From Cristatella mucedo (taxonomy: Eukaryota > Bryozoa > Phylactolaemata > Cristatellidae), in contig WPIO01000184.1 in assembly GCA_009760855.2 (NCBI GenBank), positions 292,501-356,500 of the forward strand: DNA of 64,000 nucleotides. Direction: 5' to 3'. Within the stretch, counting starts at the first letter, position 1; each line of letters opens with the position of its first letter. The position numbers and the translations under genes were made by a program. Shown in pieces: positions 9,335 to 20,699 of this stretch. The notes below the pieces were generated by a model, which worked only from the letters and a program-made list of their open reading frames with translations, ran no database searches and was not told the origin of the DNA.

Positions 9335-9915
9335 ACGACCGGGTATTGTGACGCCAGGTCCTGAGTAGATCTAGTTCAGACAGGTAGGCCGGAGCCAGAG
9401 AATGGTGCAACCTACAGACGAGTGAGAAGATTTTAAAGTGGATACGCTGTTTGATAGGTAGATAATGCAAATTGATGGGAAGGAGGCAGAATGGCAATTT
9501 GGCAGTTGCGACGTTCTCGACCGATAGGCCTTTCTGAATTTGGAACCGAATACAAGTTTTATTGCACCGCCTGAAATAAGCGCAAGTAGTAACCCAGGTC
9601 TCGTCCGGGTGCTTATAATGTGCGAACTAGTTCATATATGGCGCCATCATCTAAGCTATCCCACATTTTGGCAAGGTTATTAATACCCTTGAAAATCAGC
9701 AGACTTGAGGGCTCAGCTGACGTACTCACATAGTGACCCGTCATTTTAGAAAACAGGCACCTATGAGTCCGGGTAATAGCGACGGGAGCTAGGTGGTAGA
9801 GCTGAACTTGCTGAGCTTAGCTTTTTAGTTTCCGCGTAATTTTTACGTTGCTTAGTAATTAGCTGATTTTTGGCGTCGTTTAATTTAAGAAAGTTTGCTG
9901 CCGTCCAAGTACGAA
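9335..9915 (-). mobile_element. Very old LINE A remnants
   Basis: Two pieces still align by eye. About 9335-9480 matches the LAPAYLS/LPV region, and about 9862-9915 matches the region after YADD (GGCAGCAAACTTTCTTAAATT). Divergence is much higher than in the other copies. Confidence 0.45.
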
Positions 9916-10283
9916 TTCAAGCAGTGCACAATATTAGGAAGCGGTGTCGCGAAGATTTCTTCAAGTACAGCCGTTGGAATGCCATACACTTCAATTAACC
10001 TTGTGATCAAATCAGCTCTGTCCTGGGCATCGAACTGATCGGTTTCGTGCACTCTTTTAGTTAGGGAAAAAAAGAGCTGCACTCCGACGCCTGGATTGGT
10101 GACCTTGTAACCTCGCAGTGGGTATAGAATAGACTCATCTACATTCCTGACATGGCCTTGTCTGCAGCGGTGCTCCGCCACTACTAGCATACGTTCGTGT
10201 ATCGTGACATGGGGACAACCGCTGGTGAGCCTCAGTAGCCACAGCGCAGTTCGTGTGGGGCGAGAAAAGCTCCAATAAGCCAA
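9885..10283 (-). CDS. Unrecognised ORF next to LINE A remnants
   Basis: A 132-codon open frame with ordinary amino-acid composition and no known domain. Its C-terminal dozen residues (CLNSYLDGSKLS) overlap LINE A-like sequence. It may be a relic of the LINE, a captured exon or chance. I found no start or splice context that decides. Confidence 0.2.
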   Translation of the reverse strand: MAYWSFSRPTRTALWLLRLTSGCPHVTIHERMLVVAEHRCRQGHVRNVDESILYPLRGYKVTNPGVGVQLFFSLTKRVHETDQFDAQDRADLITRLIEVYGIPTAVLEEIFATPLPNIVHCLNSYLDGSKLS

Positions 10284-10488
10284 AAAGCCTGTTTTCCCCC
10301 AAATTGAAGGAACATTTTTAAAGAAAATATCAAGTCAGCCTATGAAATACCCTACGTGGGTACACTTATACGCCCACCAGTCATGTACGCGCTCGCTGGG
10401 GCGAAGTTGTTTGCCGAAGCCGACGATTGCTAAAGACTATGGAAGCAGCATATCTCCGTTTATATAATAGAAATAATAATAACAATAG

Positions 10489-10652
10489 TACACTTAATAA
10501 AGCGCCCTCAGAGAACACAATCGCTTTCTAGGCGCTTTACATTTGCCTCAAAGGAAACACGATCGCACGGTTAGTGGTATCGTGCTTGATAAACAACATC
10601 AATACCATGGTTAGGGGGTGACGTGTACAGGGTCAGCATGCAAGTGCAGAAA
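10489..10652 (-). mobile_element. LINE A 3' end, first of a head-to-tail series
   Basis: Hairpin end and proximal 3' UTR only. It is followed directly by the (TAA)n of the next copy in the same orientation. Confidence 0.75.
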
Positions 10653-11508
10653 GTGAAAATAATAACACTGCACTTGATAAAGTGCCCTCAGAGAATTCAA
10701 TCTCTCTCTAGGCGCTTTACATTTGCTGCAAAGGGAAATGCAATTGAATGGTGAGTAATATCATGCTTGATAAACAAGCAACTTGAATAACATGGTTAGG
10801 GGTGACATGCACAGGGTCAGCATGCAAATGTGGTTAGTGGCAGCATGCACAGTGTCAGCACGCATAAGCACATCAAGGACGAATCACAGGGACCCACTAA
10901 ATGCTGTCCTAAATAGGTGTGTTTTTAAGATCTTTTTAAATGTGGTCAGGTCAGGGGATGTTCTAACACAGGTCGCGAATGAGTTCTAGGCTTTGGGAGC
11001 ATACGAACTAAATGCACGGTCTCTAAAGGATTTGAGGTTTGTACGAGGTATTTGTAGGCTGTGGGATTCCGAAAAGCAGGTGGTACGATGCTTGGCCTGA
11101 TGGGAGAGCATATCTGAGAGAAAGGCTGGAGCCAAAGAATGAAGGGACCTAAAAGTGAGCGACAAAACCTTGAAGTCAATCCGTTGCTTGACTGGTAGCC
11201 AGTGCAAGTCGGCGAGAAGTGGTGTATTGTAGCAACTGCGAAGCTCACGACAGACAAGCCTACCTAAAGAGTTTTGCACCAGATGCAATCGCCTGATCGC
11301 ACATGCTGGTAGGCCAGTAAGCAGTGAGTTGCAGAAGTCGAGACGGGATGTCAGGAATGCATGGACCAACTTACACGTGATGTCCTTATCTAAACAAGCC
11401 CGAATTTTAGCAATGCTATGTAGCTGAAAGAAGGCAGATTTGACTGTGGAGCTGATATGGTCGTCTAGCGAGAGGTCGCTTTGGAACATGACGCCTAGAT
11501 TTCGAGTG
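10653..11508 (-). mobile_element. LINE A, 3' 0.85 kb
   Basis: Well-preserved copy from the (TTA)n/hairpin end through the 3' UTR into the RT thumb/C-terminal region. The frame keeps LGVMFQSDLSLDDHI, SRLDFCNSLL, ADLHWLPVKQRIDFK and SLHSLAP. These blocks are typical of L2/CR1-group non-LTR elements downstream of the YADD motif. 5'-truncated. Confidence 0.85.
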
Positions 11509-11876
11509 TGGCAGCATGCAACTGTGTCAGCACGCATAAGCACATAAAGGACAAACCACAAGGACACACTTAATGTTTTCAAAAATAGGTGCGTTTTAAA
11601 TTTCTATTTAAATGTCAAGTCGGGGAATGTCGCGACGCCAGTCGAAAGTGAGTTCCAGGCTTTGGGAGCACACGAATTAAAGGTACCGTCTCCAAAGGAA
11701 TTGAGATGTGTACGAGGTGTATATAGGTAAACAGTTAGATTCCAAAAAGTAGGTGGCACGATGCTTAGCCTGGTGCGGGAGTAAGTCTGATAGGTAGGCT
11801 GGAGCCAAAGAATGAAGGGACCAAAAAAGGAACAAACAACCTTGAAGGCGATCCGTTGCTTGACCGGTAGCCAGCT
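11509..11876 (-). mobile_element. LINE A fragment lacking its tail
   Basis: Begins inside the 3' UTR (GTGGCAGCATGCAACTG) without the hairpin and runs to the LPVKQR region. It is fused to the neighbour copy, so its tail was lost by deletion or recombination between copies. Confidence 0.75.
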
Positions 11877-13035
11877 CAGATAATAATAATAATAATAATA
11901 ATCATAATAGTCCACTTGATAAAGCGCCCTCAGAGAACGCAATCTCTTTCTGAGGGCTTTACATTTGCTGCAAAGGAATCATGATCGAATGATGTAATGT
12001 AATGTATCTCCGTCTGTAACTCCACAAGGTCATAAAGACCATGTGGGTGTTACGCAGGTGAGTTTTGTATTTCGCACTCACAGCCTAAGAGGCTTTCGGT
12101 ACGCATTCGGTAGCCAACAGACTTCGTCTCACGCAACAAAGAGAAAGTGGGAAGCATAGCAGAGTCAGGAGAGCAGTTGAGGTAGTAAGTAGCATAGAAG
12201 TAGCAGCTCAGGACCGATGAAAAAGATGAGCCATAGTCAGCAGTAGGAGAGTAGTTGTAGTTGCATAAGAATTGTGGAAGCGTGTTCCACAGTCTAGGAC
12301 CTGCAGAACTAAAGCTTCTGTCGCCAACTGTCTTTAAGCAGAGGAATGGGACAGCTAATTTATTGTCCACACAGGACCTGAGGGCGCAAACAGGCTGAAA
12401 CTGATGCAGCAGCTCAGCTAGGTATGAAGGAGCCAAGCCGTGGTGGGCCTTGTGGGTCAGCGTAATGATGAGTAATATCATACTTGATAAATAACATGAA
12501 TAACATGGTTAGAGGTGACATGCACAGGATAAGCACACAAGAGTGGTTAGTGGCAGCCTGCAAGTGTCAGCAAGCATAAGCACATGAAAGGCGAATCACA
12601 GGGACCCACTAAGTGCTATCTTAAAAATAAGCACGTTTTTAAGTTCGGCGAGTAGTGGTATGATGCGGCAACTTCGACGCTCACGACAGACACGCCTAGC
12701 TACAGAGGTTTATACCAGCTGTAAGCGCCTGATTGCACATGCTGGTAGACCAGCAAGCAGCGAGTTACAGAAGTCAAGATGGAATGTCACAAATTCACGG
12801 ACCAACTTGGATGTGGTATCCCTGTCTAAACAAGCCCGAGTTTTAGCGACGTTGTGTAGCTGAAAGTAGGTAGACTTGATTGTGGAGCTGACGCAGTCGT
12901 CTAACGAAACGTCACTTTGGAACATGACACCTAGATTTCGTGCAGATTCAACAGGAGATATGCTGGCAGAGCCGATTTTGAGCACCTCTCCAATTTGTGA
13001 ATCACACTTAGTTTGCCCATACCTAATAACTTTGT
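11877..13035 (-). mobile_element. LINE A copy split by a LINE B insertion
   Basis: Tail (TAA)n and hairpin at 11881-11987. The copy resumes at 12471 after a LINE B insertion. A second internal deletion lies at about 12642, between the 3' UTR and the RT end. It extends 5' to the word for SISPVESARNLG. Confidence 0.8.
11995..12463 (-). mobile_element. LINE B nested in LINE A, with target duplication
   Basis: 5'-truncated LINE B, 3' end toward low coordinates with an (ATTAC)n tail. It encodes LTHKAHHGLAPSYLAELLHQF...FSSAGPRLWNTLPQFL. It interrupts LINE A with AATGATG on both sides (11988-11994 and 12464-12470). LINE B therefore jumped after this LINE A copy had landed. Confidence 0.85.
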
Positions 13036-13039
13036 TTGA

Positions 13040-13095
13040 TCATGAGTTCTCTGAGGGAGCTTTATCAAGTGCATTATTATTATTATTATTATATT
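13040..13095 (+). mobile_element. LINE A tail
   Basis: GAGTTCTCTGAGGGAGCTTTATCAAGTG followed by (TTA)n, the plus-strand 3' end. Confidence 0.65.
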
Positions 13096-13239
13096 TAATT
13101 TGAGAGAGTTCTCGCTTCATAACAACTTTCGTTTTCGCAGTGATTCTCAATAACTGAAGGGTATATGAATATGAGTTTACTAAAAGTATGATGTCTTGCG
13201 AATCTATCGCAAATCATCTTAATTATGGTAGCAGAACCA

Positions 13240-13310
13240 TATTCGTTCTCTCCTGCGTAACACTTACATAGTCATTGTGGCTTTTTGGAGTTACAGACGG
13301 TGATGCATCA
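13240..13310 (+). mobile_element. LINE B 3' tail
   Basis: Short plus-strand end with CTCCTGCGTAACACTTACA and GGAGTTACAGACGG, the end shared by all LINE B copies. Confidence 0.65.
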
Positions 13311-13358
13311 CCTTACATTCAGCCATTGACGGCCCGCTCCTGCGAGAAACGCGTATAC

Positions 13359-14438
13359 TGTGGGCATAGCCGCGCACAACGCCGTTCAGCCCCAGCCGGA
13401 CTCTTCTCACTCCGCCCGGCTAACGGGCGTGCTGAGTACCACTTCATTAGGCACTGCAGTTGGACAGCATAAGCTGACTAAGCTAGATTTAATTGCAACG
13501 GGTCAGCCGTGGTCGCGTGACCCGCTAGTCCTGCAGCAAGAAAAAACTTTCTGCCTGTGCGTCGGCTTGTACGCAGGCTCCACTCGCTCTCCCTTCTTCT
13601 CACTCACTTTCTCCTCCCTTCTCTACTGGCGCTCCGTAGCTGCTTCCACGACGGCTTCTACATCCGTGCGTGCTGGCTGGCCTACCGGCATCTGCAATCA
13701 GGCGATTGCAACTGGTGCAAAGTTCTGCAGCTAGGCTTGTCTGTCGTGAGCGTCGCAGTTGCCACCACTTCTCGCCGATCTGCACTGGCTACCAGTCAAG
13801 CAACGGATCAACTTCAAGGTTTTGTCGCTCTCTTTTAGGTCACTTCATTCTTTGGCTCCAGCCTACTTATCTGAACTACTGCCCCACCAGGCCATGCATC
13901 GTGCCATTCGCTTTTCGGAATCCAACAGTTTACCAATACCTCGTACAAACCTCAAATCCTTTGGAGACCGTGAATTTAGTTCATATGCTCCCAAAGCCTG
14001 GAGCTCACTCCCAAATTCCCTCACGACATCTCCTGAATTGACAACATTTAAAAAGAACTTTAAACCGCACCTATTTATGACAGCCTTTAAGTGGGTCCCT
14101 GTGATTGGCCTTTTGTGAACTTATGCGTGCTGACACTGTGCATGCTGCCACTAACCACACTTGCATGCTGACTCTGTGCATGTCACTCGTAACCAAGTTA
14201 TTCACGTTGTTTATTAAACGTGATACCACTCACCATTCGATCGTGTTTACTTTGCAGCCAATGTAAAGTGCCTAGAAAAAGATTGAGCTACCTGGGGTGC
14301 TTTGTCAAGGGTGTTATTATTATTACGCTCGCTCTCTCGCATTTGCATGCGTATGGTACAATACAACTGTCGTCGTCAGTGCAATTCACTTGTGGGTGCT
14401 TCGTTCTTCCTCACGCCACCATCGCGAGAACCCCTACA
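13359..14438 (+). mobile_element. LTR-like repeat, copy 1, split by LINE A
   Basis: Starts TGTGGGC and ends CCCCTACA. The parts at 13359-13668 and 14326-14438 align by eye with the compact copy at 29659-29934, including CTGCCTGTGYGTCGGC, a TATA-like GTAYAATACA word and CTTGTGGGNGCTTCG. The LINE A copy at 13669-14326 sits inside it. No coding region or primer-binding site is seen beside it, so it may be a solo LTR. No target duplication is evident at this copy. Confidence 0.5.
13669..14326 (+). mobile_element. LINE A inserted in the LTR-like repeat
   Basis: Runs from the NSLLAGLP region through LADLHWLPVKQRINFK, SLHSLAPAYLSELLP and FKKNFKPHLF to the 3' UTR, hairpin and (TTA)n. One frame stays open for about 119 codons, so this copy is relatively young. 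5'-truncated. Confidence 0.85.
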
Positions 14439-15180
14439 ACATCTCTATTATCGCGTCAAACGTCTTTTTTCGAAATTAGATAGCAAGTTATTGCGTGTGA
14501 TAATTTAGTGAAAACACCGATCTTAAGATTATGAGCTCAAGATGAACTGCTCACCAGGCACCGTCCAGCCGACCACAGCAGCACGCTTGCCAGTTCCTAT
14601 GCCTGACCGATGTTGTCGTTTTTATTCAGAACTGCATTATTTATGCCCACGGATAAAATCAACTGTTATCGCGTGTCACGGCATTTCGAGTTGATGCAAA
14701 ATTAATAATACACTCTTTTCGTGAACTGAAACTTCGTGTACTGAAGACAACTTCCGTTTGACTTTGGCCTTGTTCCAGGCTCTGCCTTCAGTGCTGGTTG
14801 ACAGCGCTTTCCTGGCTCAACAATAGCGCAGCACGGACGGTGATACAACCTCGTGTTTCATGGCAATTAATTAATACAATGCGTCTGGAGACATGCTTTA
14901 ACATATGCTTGCGTTTTTCTGCGTTGTAGTTTTCAGAATTTTATGTGTACGGTCAGTTTGTGTGGGTCTACTAAATTTAGTACTTCCTATCAAGGCTTGC
15001 GCACAATAATATTGGTATTGTATTCATTTTGTTATATTGGTATATTGGCATATTGTTACTGTATTCAAGATTCATTTCATATTGTATATTGTATTTACTG
15101 AAATTCAACAATAAATATGTTGCAATATTAAATTCCAAAAATACAGTATAGTGCAATATTCTATGCTACCAACGCAAAAT
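14439..15180. other. AT-rich flank of the hAT relic
   Basis: No gene seen. From about 15000 it is rich in TATTG/CAATA words, including CGCACAATAATATTGGTATTGT at about 15000-15021. Similar words lie beyond the other end of the hAT relic. Confidence 0.35.
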
Positions 15181-15199
15181 ATTGCACATCTTACACATC

Positions 15200-17120
15200 A
15201 CTTTTTGCCATTTATTGTCAGTGATTTTACCAATCCTCCTCATATTCTTCTTCGTTCTCTTCTTTATCATCAGCTGTCTCTCTGAGTCATGTTCATTCAC
15301 TGTCAAGGCAACCAGAGTTAAATTCCACTTGTTAACTTATTTTGATTCAGAAAAAGCAGCGCCTCCAACGTTCTGGGATGCAAACTATGACGTTGAAGAC
15401 AGAACACTCGCGTTGCCATGGAGAAAAGTCTCTCCACCTAACATGTTGGAATGTTCACATGTTCGATGCTGGAAGCAAGAAGCGCGTGTTGATGTACCTG
15501 ATGCATGCTTTCTTCTCTTCAACGCGCTGTCGTTTGAGTGATCGCTCAGCAAAAGACCATTGAGCATCTACAGCTTCTTCCAAGTCCTAAGCTGCAGGCA
15601 GCAGCGAAAGTTCAATAGTACATTGTTCGTGAATTGTAAGTGTTCTCCTTGTTTGCTTGTATCTTGACGATGGCACTTTCCAAATCTTTGCCGTGGATGA
15701 TATTTGCATCGTTGCCAAGATAGTGGTCGAAGGCAAACTCTGGATACGAGTCAATGATCGATCGGAATAAAACATCCGATCCTTTCAACGACATGTCGCG
15801 TCAGTGCAGCGCTATCGTAACAGATCTGAAATTGGCCAATGCTCGCTTGCGATCCCGAATAGTCCTTTTCTGCCCAGCTGTGGGAACAAGGTTTTTTATT
15901 TCATCGTCTGCCTCATCAAGATTCGGAATGAGTCTTTCAAAGCGCTGAAACATATCTGGAACGCCTGTCCAGTTGGTGACGTTTCGCTGGACTGGGCACC
16001 AAGATGCCATTAGGCGAAATCGACCTGACTGTTTGAGTGTTGACAACTTCAACATGAGCTTCCCAATAAACTCCGATTCAGTTATGAGGAATATGCTTTT
16101 ATGTATGATCAACAGCCAAATTAAAACGGTGACCGTGGCATCCCAGAACCATGTTATTCATGTTTATCAAGCATGAGATTACTCACCATTCAATCGCGCT
16201 TCCCTTTGCAACAAAAGTAAAGCGCCTAGAAAGAGATTAAGTTCTCTGAGGGCGCTTTATCAAGTGCATTATTATTATTTAAAAGGTCCGCTGTTGCCTT
16301 GTTGGTTGAGCAGTTGTTCCCAATCAAACAGAAAAAAAGAGGGTCGAAAGACAAGGCAAGTGTTGATTGGAGGAAACCCCTTAAGTGTCGATTGGAGGAA
16401 ATTCACAAGGTTCTCGGCTGTAAAATTTGTCTCGTCAGAAGAGGTGCGAAAGCCAACAGACGAATTTCAGGATCAACAGCACGCTCCTTGCCAGGGTAGA
16501 CGTAAAAAGACCAATAAAGTGCTTTGAATCCTCAGACCAGCCATCAAGCACAAGAGCAAAAGTGGTAGCAGTAGCAAACTTGACAGATACTTTTTGTTCC
16601 ACTGCCTCCACTAGCTTGAACATATATTTCTTGAGTGTTTCACAAAGATCGGTTGCAGTTTTGTATTGCTTCGGGTGAACTCTTTGTTGCAAAAGGTCAA
16701 TTCGAGCTCATCCGTGACCAGCCATTTGAATACATTGGTTGATCGAATATTAAGCATGTACTCCAAGGTGGTCTGGCCAGATACTGATTGTCCAGTTCCG
16801 GTGATGACACTTGCTGTTTCGAATTTGCCGTCTCTATGTGTTTGTTGCGCCAAGTGAAACATTTCTAGGTAATTCGGGTGCTTCTGCTTGATGTGGGATA
16901 TCAGATTCGTGTAGTCGAGCTTAATGTTTTGTTTGAGAAAAGTTCCACAAGTGCATTTCCACGTATTGGCTTCACAACTAACAGAATTCTTGCCAAAGGA
17001 AAGCTGACAGACCTTCTTGTTTTCAGGTGGGACTGTAGGACGAGAACTTGCACTTGACATTAAAGTTGGCGACCTCTCAGCCAAAAAATGGCGCCACCAC
17101 GATTGTACATGATTGTGCAC
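15200..17120 (-). pseudogene. Decayed hAT transposase with BED finger
   Basis: The N-terminus (about 16611-17120) holds a BED-like zinc finger (WKCTCGTF...ISHIKQKH). A catalytic-core segment with VLDGWSEDSKHFIGLF follows at about 16500. Then come LIGNNCSTNKATADL-like codons near 16300, a WCPVQRNVTNW segment, and an RFERLIP block at about 15880-16000. The C-terminal part lies near 15400-15800. The frame shifts several times and a LINE A tail is inserted, so the gene is dead. hAT transposases cut and paste DNA with 8-bp target duplications. Ends and target duplication were not located with certainty. Confidence 0.75.
16148..16282 (+). mobile_element. LINE A 3' end inside the hAT relic
   Basis: Starts in the 3' UTR (CCATGTTATTCATG) and runs to the hairpin and (TTA)n. 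It interrupts the transposase between the IGNNCS and TVLIW segments. Confidence 0.8.
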
Positions 17121-17284
17121 TTGGATAATTGTGATTCAATGGGATATATGTCCGGATATGTTTTTAATTGAATCTTTTCAAATGTGAAAAGTCAACTCAT
17201 GTATTTATATGTATTATGTATCACGTGACAGAGACGAATAGGTTTATAATAATACCTTAATATATTACAATACATTGTTAAATA

Positions 17285-17345
17285 TATTGGTATTGTCAAC
17301 AAATCCCGCACAATATATATATATATATATATTGATATTGTCAAA
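17285..17345. repeat. AT-rich repeat matching the far side of the hAT relic
   Basis: Contains TATTGGTATTGT (17285-17296), CGCACAATA, a run of (AT)n and ATTGATATTGT. The same words in the same orientation lie at 15000-15021 beyond the other end of the transposase relic. Confidence 0.4.
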
Positions 17346-17647
17346 CGAATCAGCAAAATATATTTTAGCCAACATGTTGCAGTATATTCTATCTACATTG
17401 CATTGGTGCTTAGCCTTGCTCTATACCTGCCTAGATCCTGGCTTTCGCAATTGACAAGACGTCAGTAGTAGGCCAAATTGTACATTTCACTTCGCTGAAC
17501 ATCCACATGTAGCAAGGTTTTCTCGAAACTCGCCGCCCATTCATGTGACCGATGACTTAGCGATATATCCGTTAAAAATCAATGGCTTCATCGTAGATTT
17601 TAGACGCTATGCTGCTATCGAAATTGGCACTACGTTTAGTGATACGT

Positions 17648-17815
17648 GCCTTTAGTTCATATGCTCAAAAAGCCTGGAGCTCACTCCCAAATGGTGGCAT
17701 GACATCCCCGCAAGTTACGACGTTTAAAAAGAAGCTAATAACCCACCTCATGCTAACAGCTTTTACTCCTTGCATTTGAATTGTTGTTTGTGTGCTTTTG
17801 CGGGCTGATGCTTCG
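17648..17815 (+). mobile_element. LINE A C-terminal fragment
   Basis: Covers the SSYAPKAW...FKK region and the start of the 3' UTR only. Confidence 0.65.
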
Positions 17816-18217
17816 CCTTGCATATCTTTCCAATTGACATACTTCCATTCAGGCGTATGCCAAATGCTTTCCAAGGGAACTAGTTCTCTTAGGGCGTGTC
17901 ACTGTTTGTGCATCGCAGACACCAAAAAACACGTTGTAAGAGGCATAACTGGTTAATAAATTTATAAATTGAATAGTTGCCTTTTCCTACCTGTATATAT
18001 GCACATGGATCTGTATAAGTGTGTGCGTGTGAAATTGCTTGCAATTCTGGTGACATCTTTATCCAATCAATGTCTGCAAGTGCAATAGCCTCACTCATGA
18101 GGAAGATAGCAGGCAGGCTGAGACGCTGAATCGTGTTCCTAGTTTTTGTACAAATAAAATTTTAGACATTGACTCGTGCCAGTAAATCTCTGCAATCGAG
18201 ATCAGGTACGAGATAAA
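17816..18217. other. Unassigned
   Basis: No gene or repeat recognised. Confidence 0.2.
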
Positions 18218-18265
18218 GTGACTAGAAAGAGATTGAGTTCTTTGATAGCACTGTAAAAATTAGTA
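18218..18265 (+). mobile_element. LINE A tail
   Basis: Hairpin remnant GACTAGAAAGAGATTGAGTTC with a short TTA tail. Confidence 0.5.
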
Positions 18266-18289
18266 TTATTGTAATTTATATGACATTCA

Positions 18290-19470
18290 ATATTGTGATA
18301 GCATGCAGCGTGTCAGCACTCATAAGCACACAAAGAAATAATCACAAGGACTCGCTAAATGCAGTGATAAACAGCTGCGTTGTTAACGTTTTAAAATGTC
18401 AAGTCAACAGCGTCATGATGTCAGTCGGGAGTGAGTTCCATGCTTTGGGAGCATGCACAATCGAGGCACTGTTCTCCAAAGGTTTAAAGTTCGTACGAGG
18501 TGTAGCTAAACAATTTGATTCAGGTAATTGGGCGGTACAATACCTAGCCAGGTGGGAGAGTAGGTGTGATAGATAGTTAAAAGCCAACTTCGACGCTCAT
18601 GAAAAACAAGCCTAGCTGCTGAGTTTAGCACCAACTGTAAGAGCCTGATTGCACAGGCCGGTAGACAAGCATGCATTAAGTTATAAAATTCAAGACAGGA
18701 TGTCACCAATGCACGGATCAATTTAATTGTAGTAGTCTTGAATAAGCAAACCCGAATTTGAGCAATGTCATCTAGTTGAAAGTAGGCTAACTTGATTGTG
18801 GAGCTGGTGTGGTCGTGGCATGACAGGTGTTTTTGGAACAGGGTGCCTAGATTTTGTGCACATGCAATTGGAGTTCTGGGAGCACCGGTTTGAGCGTTAT
18901 TTTTTAAATTTCCGAATCATGCTTTATTTGCCCTTAATCAGTAAGCTGGTTTAGCGTCATTCAATTTAAGAAAGTTTGGTGCCATCCATGTGTAGATGTC
19001 ATTCTTACATGCAGCAAGGGAGTGAAGAGAATTCGATGCGCTGAAAGCTGGGAGCGATCAAAGCAAAGGTATAACTTAGTATCTTCGTAGAAGTTAAAGC
19101 TTAGACTGTGCCTTGAAACCACATCAGCAAGAAAGAGAGTATTAACTTTTAAAAGTAGCAGAACAGGCACATCGCTGATGTACACTGTCCTTCAGGTCGA
19201 TCTTACTCCGCTAACATTAATACTGTGGGGCATCCCACTGAGAGAGAACCTGCGCTATGGTGCTGTGCCAGTGATGCTCAGGTGAGATGAGAGGCACTCG
19301 AGAAAGACTAAGCTCTAAAGCCAGACTGGAACTTAGTAGCTAAATTTGAATTTTTAATATCAGATTTCCTTCAGCTGATCTGCCACAACTCGGTCCAGTA
19401 TCTTCGATAAGAATGGTAGAATGGAGAATGGGCAGAAGTTGCTCAAGTCTTTTAGACTAGTGTTGATTTC
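18290..19470 (-). mobile_element. Long, old LINE A copy reaching the RT core
   Basis: Runs from the 3' UTR through the RT C-terminus to the region upstream of YADD. The catalytic block is degraded (FYEDTKLYLCF in place of YADDTQLYL). Internal stops are frequent. It ends near a SINE-1 at 19481. Confidence 0.75.
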
Positions 19471-19480
19471 TCAAGTAAAA

Positions 19481-19630
19481 AATACTAGTTGATTTAACAG
19501 CTTCTTTTGTATAGGGACAGAAGGGTCTTAGCGGCTATCACCACCGCTTACAGCGACGATAAAGAGTCACCCACCGCAGGATTTGAACCCACGACCTCAG
19601 GACTACGGTCGTCAAAAGCAAAGTAGTGGC
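19481..19630 (-). repeat. SINE-1 copy
   Basis: Minus-strand copy with the B-box complement GGATTTGAACCC at 19579-19590. The head is truncated or diverged at the A box. Confidence 0.7.
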
Positions 19631-20154
19631 CTGACTGCAGCCTTTTTGATTGGTGTTGGGACATGATCTCGCCTGCATCCACCGATAAACTGAACGCTTG
19701 CCTTACAGACATTTGATCCTGGACGTCATCAAATTTATTCAAAATTGACGACGATAAAACAACATGGGTATCCATAGGACACCCTTAGTGCGTGGCTGGA
19801 CTAGAAGACGTCGATTTTCTAATAGGCGGTGCTGTTAAGTGGCCGTCGCCGTGTACTTGGAATTTATGTGTAGTCTTTGCTGTATTGTCTAAATTTTGAA
19901 AGTTTTGTTAAGTATACTGCCTCCACTGCTAGCTGTCATGTCTGACCGCTGTTAAGGATTAGGGAAGTCTGCAACGGGGCTTGCAAAAAACTAAACTACC
20001 GAGCCGGTTCTGTCTAGGCTAGATTATTGCAATTTTATTACGGCTTGACTGCTGGAAAGACAACTATGCCACTGCAGCAGGCGAAAAATATGCATTCAAG
20101 GCCAACTAGAAAATCCAATTAGTTTGACTTTAACTAATTTTTATTTTTTTTATC
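19631..20154. other. Unassigned
   Basis: No gene or repeat recognised. Confidence 0.2.
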
Positions 20155-20632
20155 CTTAACAATAATAATAATAATAATAATATTAATACACTTAATAAAG
20201 CACCCGCTGAGAACTTTTTCTAGGCGCTTTAAATTTTGCTGAAAAGGAAACACGATCGAATGATGAGTAATATCATGCTTTACAAACAGCACGAATAACA
20301 AGGCTAGGGGTGACATGCACAGGGTCAGCATGCAGGTTTCGTTAAATAAAAATGAATACCAGCTGATTTAACAGCCTCTTTTTGTATAGCGACAGAAGAG
20401 CCTTGACGGCTATCACCACCGCTCGCTGCGGCAATAATGGATCGCTCACCACAGGATTCGAACCAACGACCTCGGGGCCGAGGTCGTGAAAAGCAACCGC
20501 TTTACCTAGTGAGCCATTACGGCTCTGGCAGCATGCAACTGTGTCAGCACGCATGATCACATAAGGGACGAATCACGGGGACCCACTAAATGCTGTCATA
20601 AATAAGTGAGTCTTTAATTTATTTTTAAATGA
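20155..20632 (-). mobile_element. LINE A 3' end split by a SINE-1
   Basis: (TAA)n and hairpin at the low end, proximal 3' UTR to about 20337, then a SINE-1, then the rest of the 3' UTR from about 20527. The SINE is therefore younger than this LINE copy. Confidence 0.8.
20345..20523 (-). repeat. SINE-1 nested in LINE A
   Basis: Complete-looking copy: A/T tail at 20344, B-box complement GGATTCGAACC at 20454-20464, and A-box complement in ACCTAGTGAGCCA at about 20505-20517. Confidence 0.8.
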
Positions 20633-20699
20633 ATTACCTTCCATCCTTAGCTAAAGATGCTGTGCGGTAGCTTGCGGTCGATCTGCGGAGAGTAGAGCA

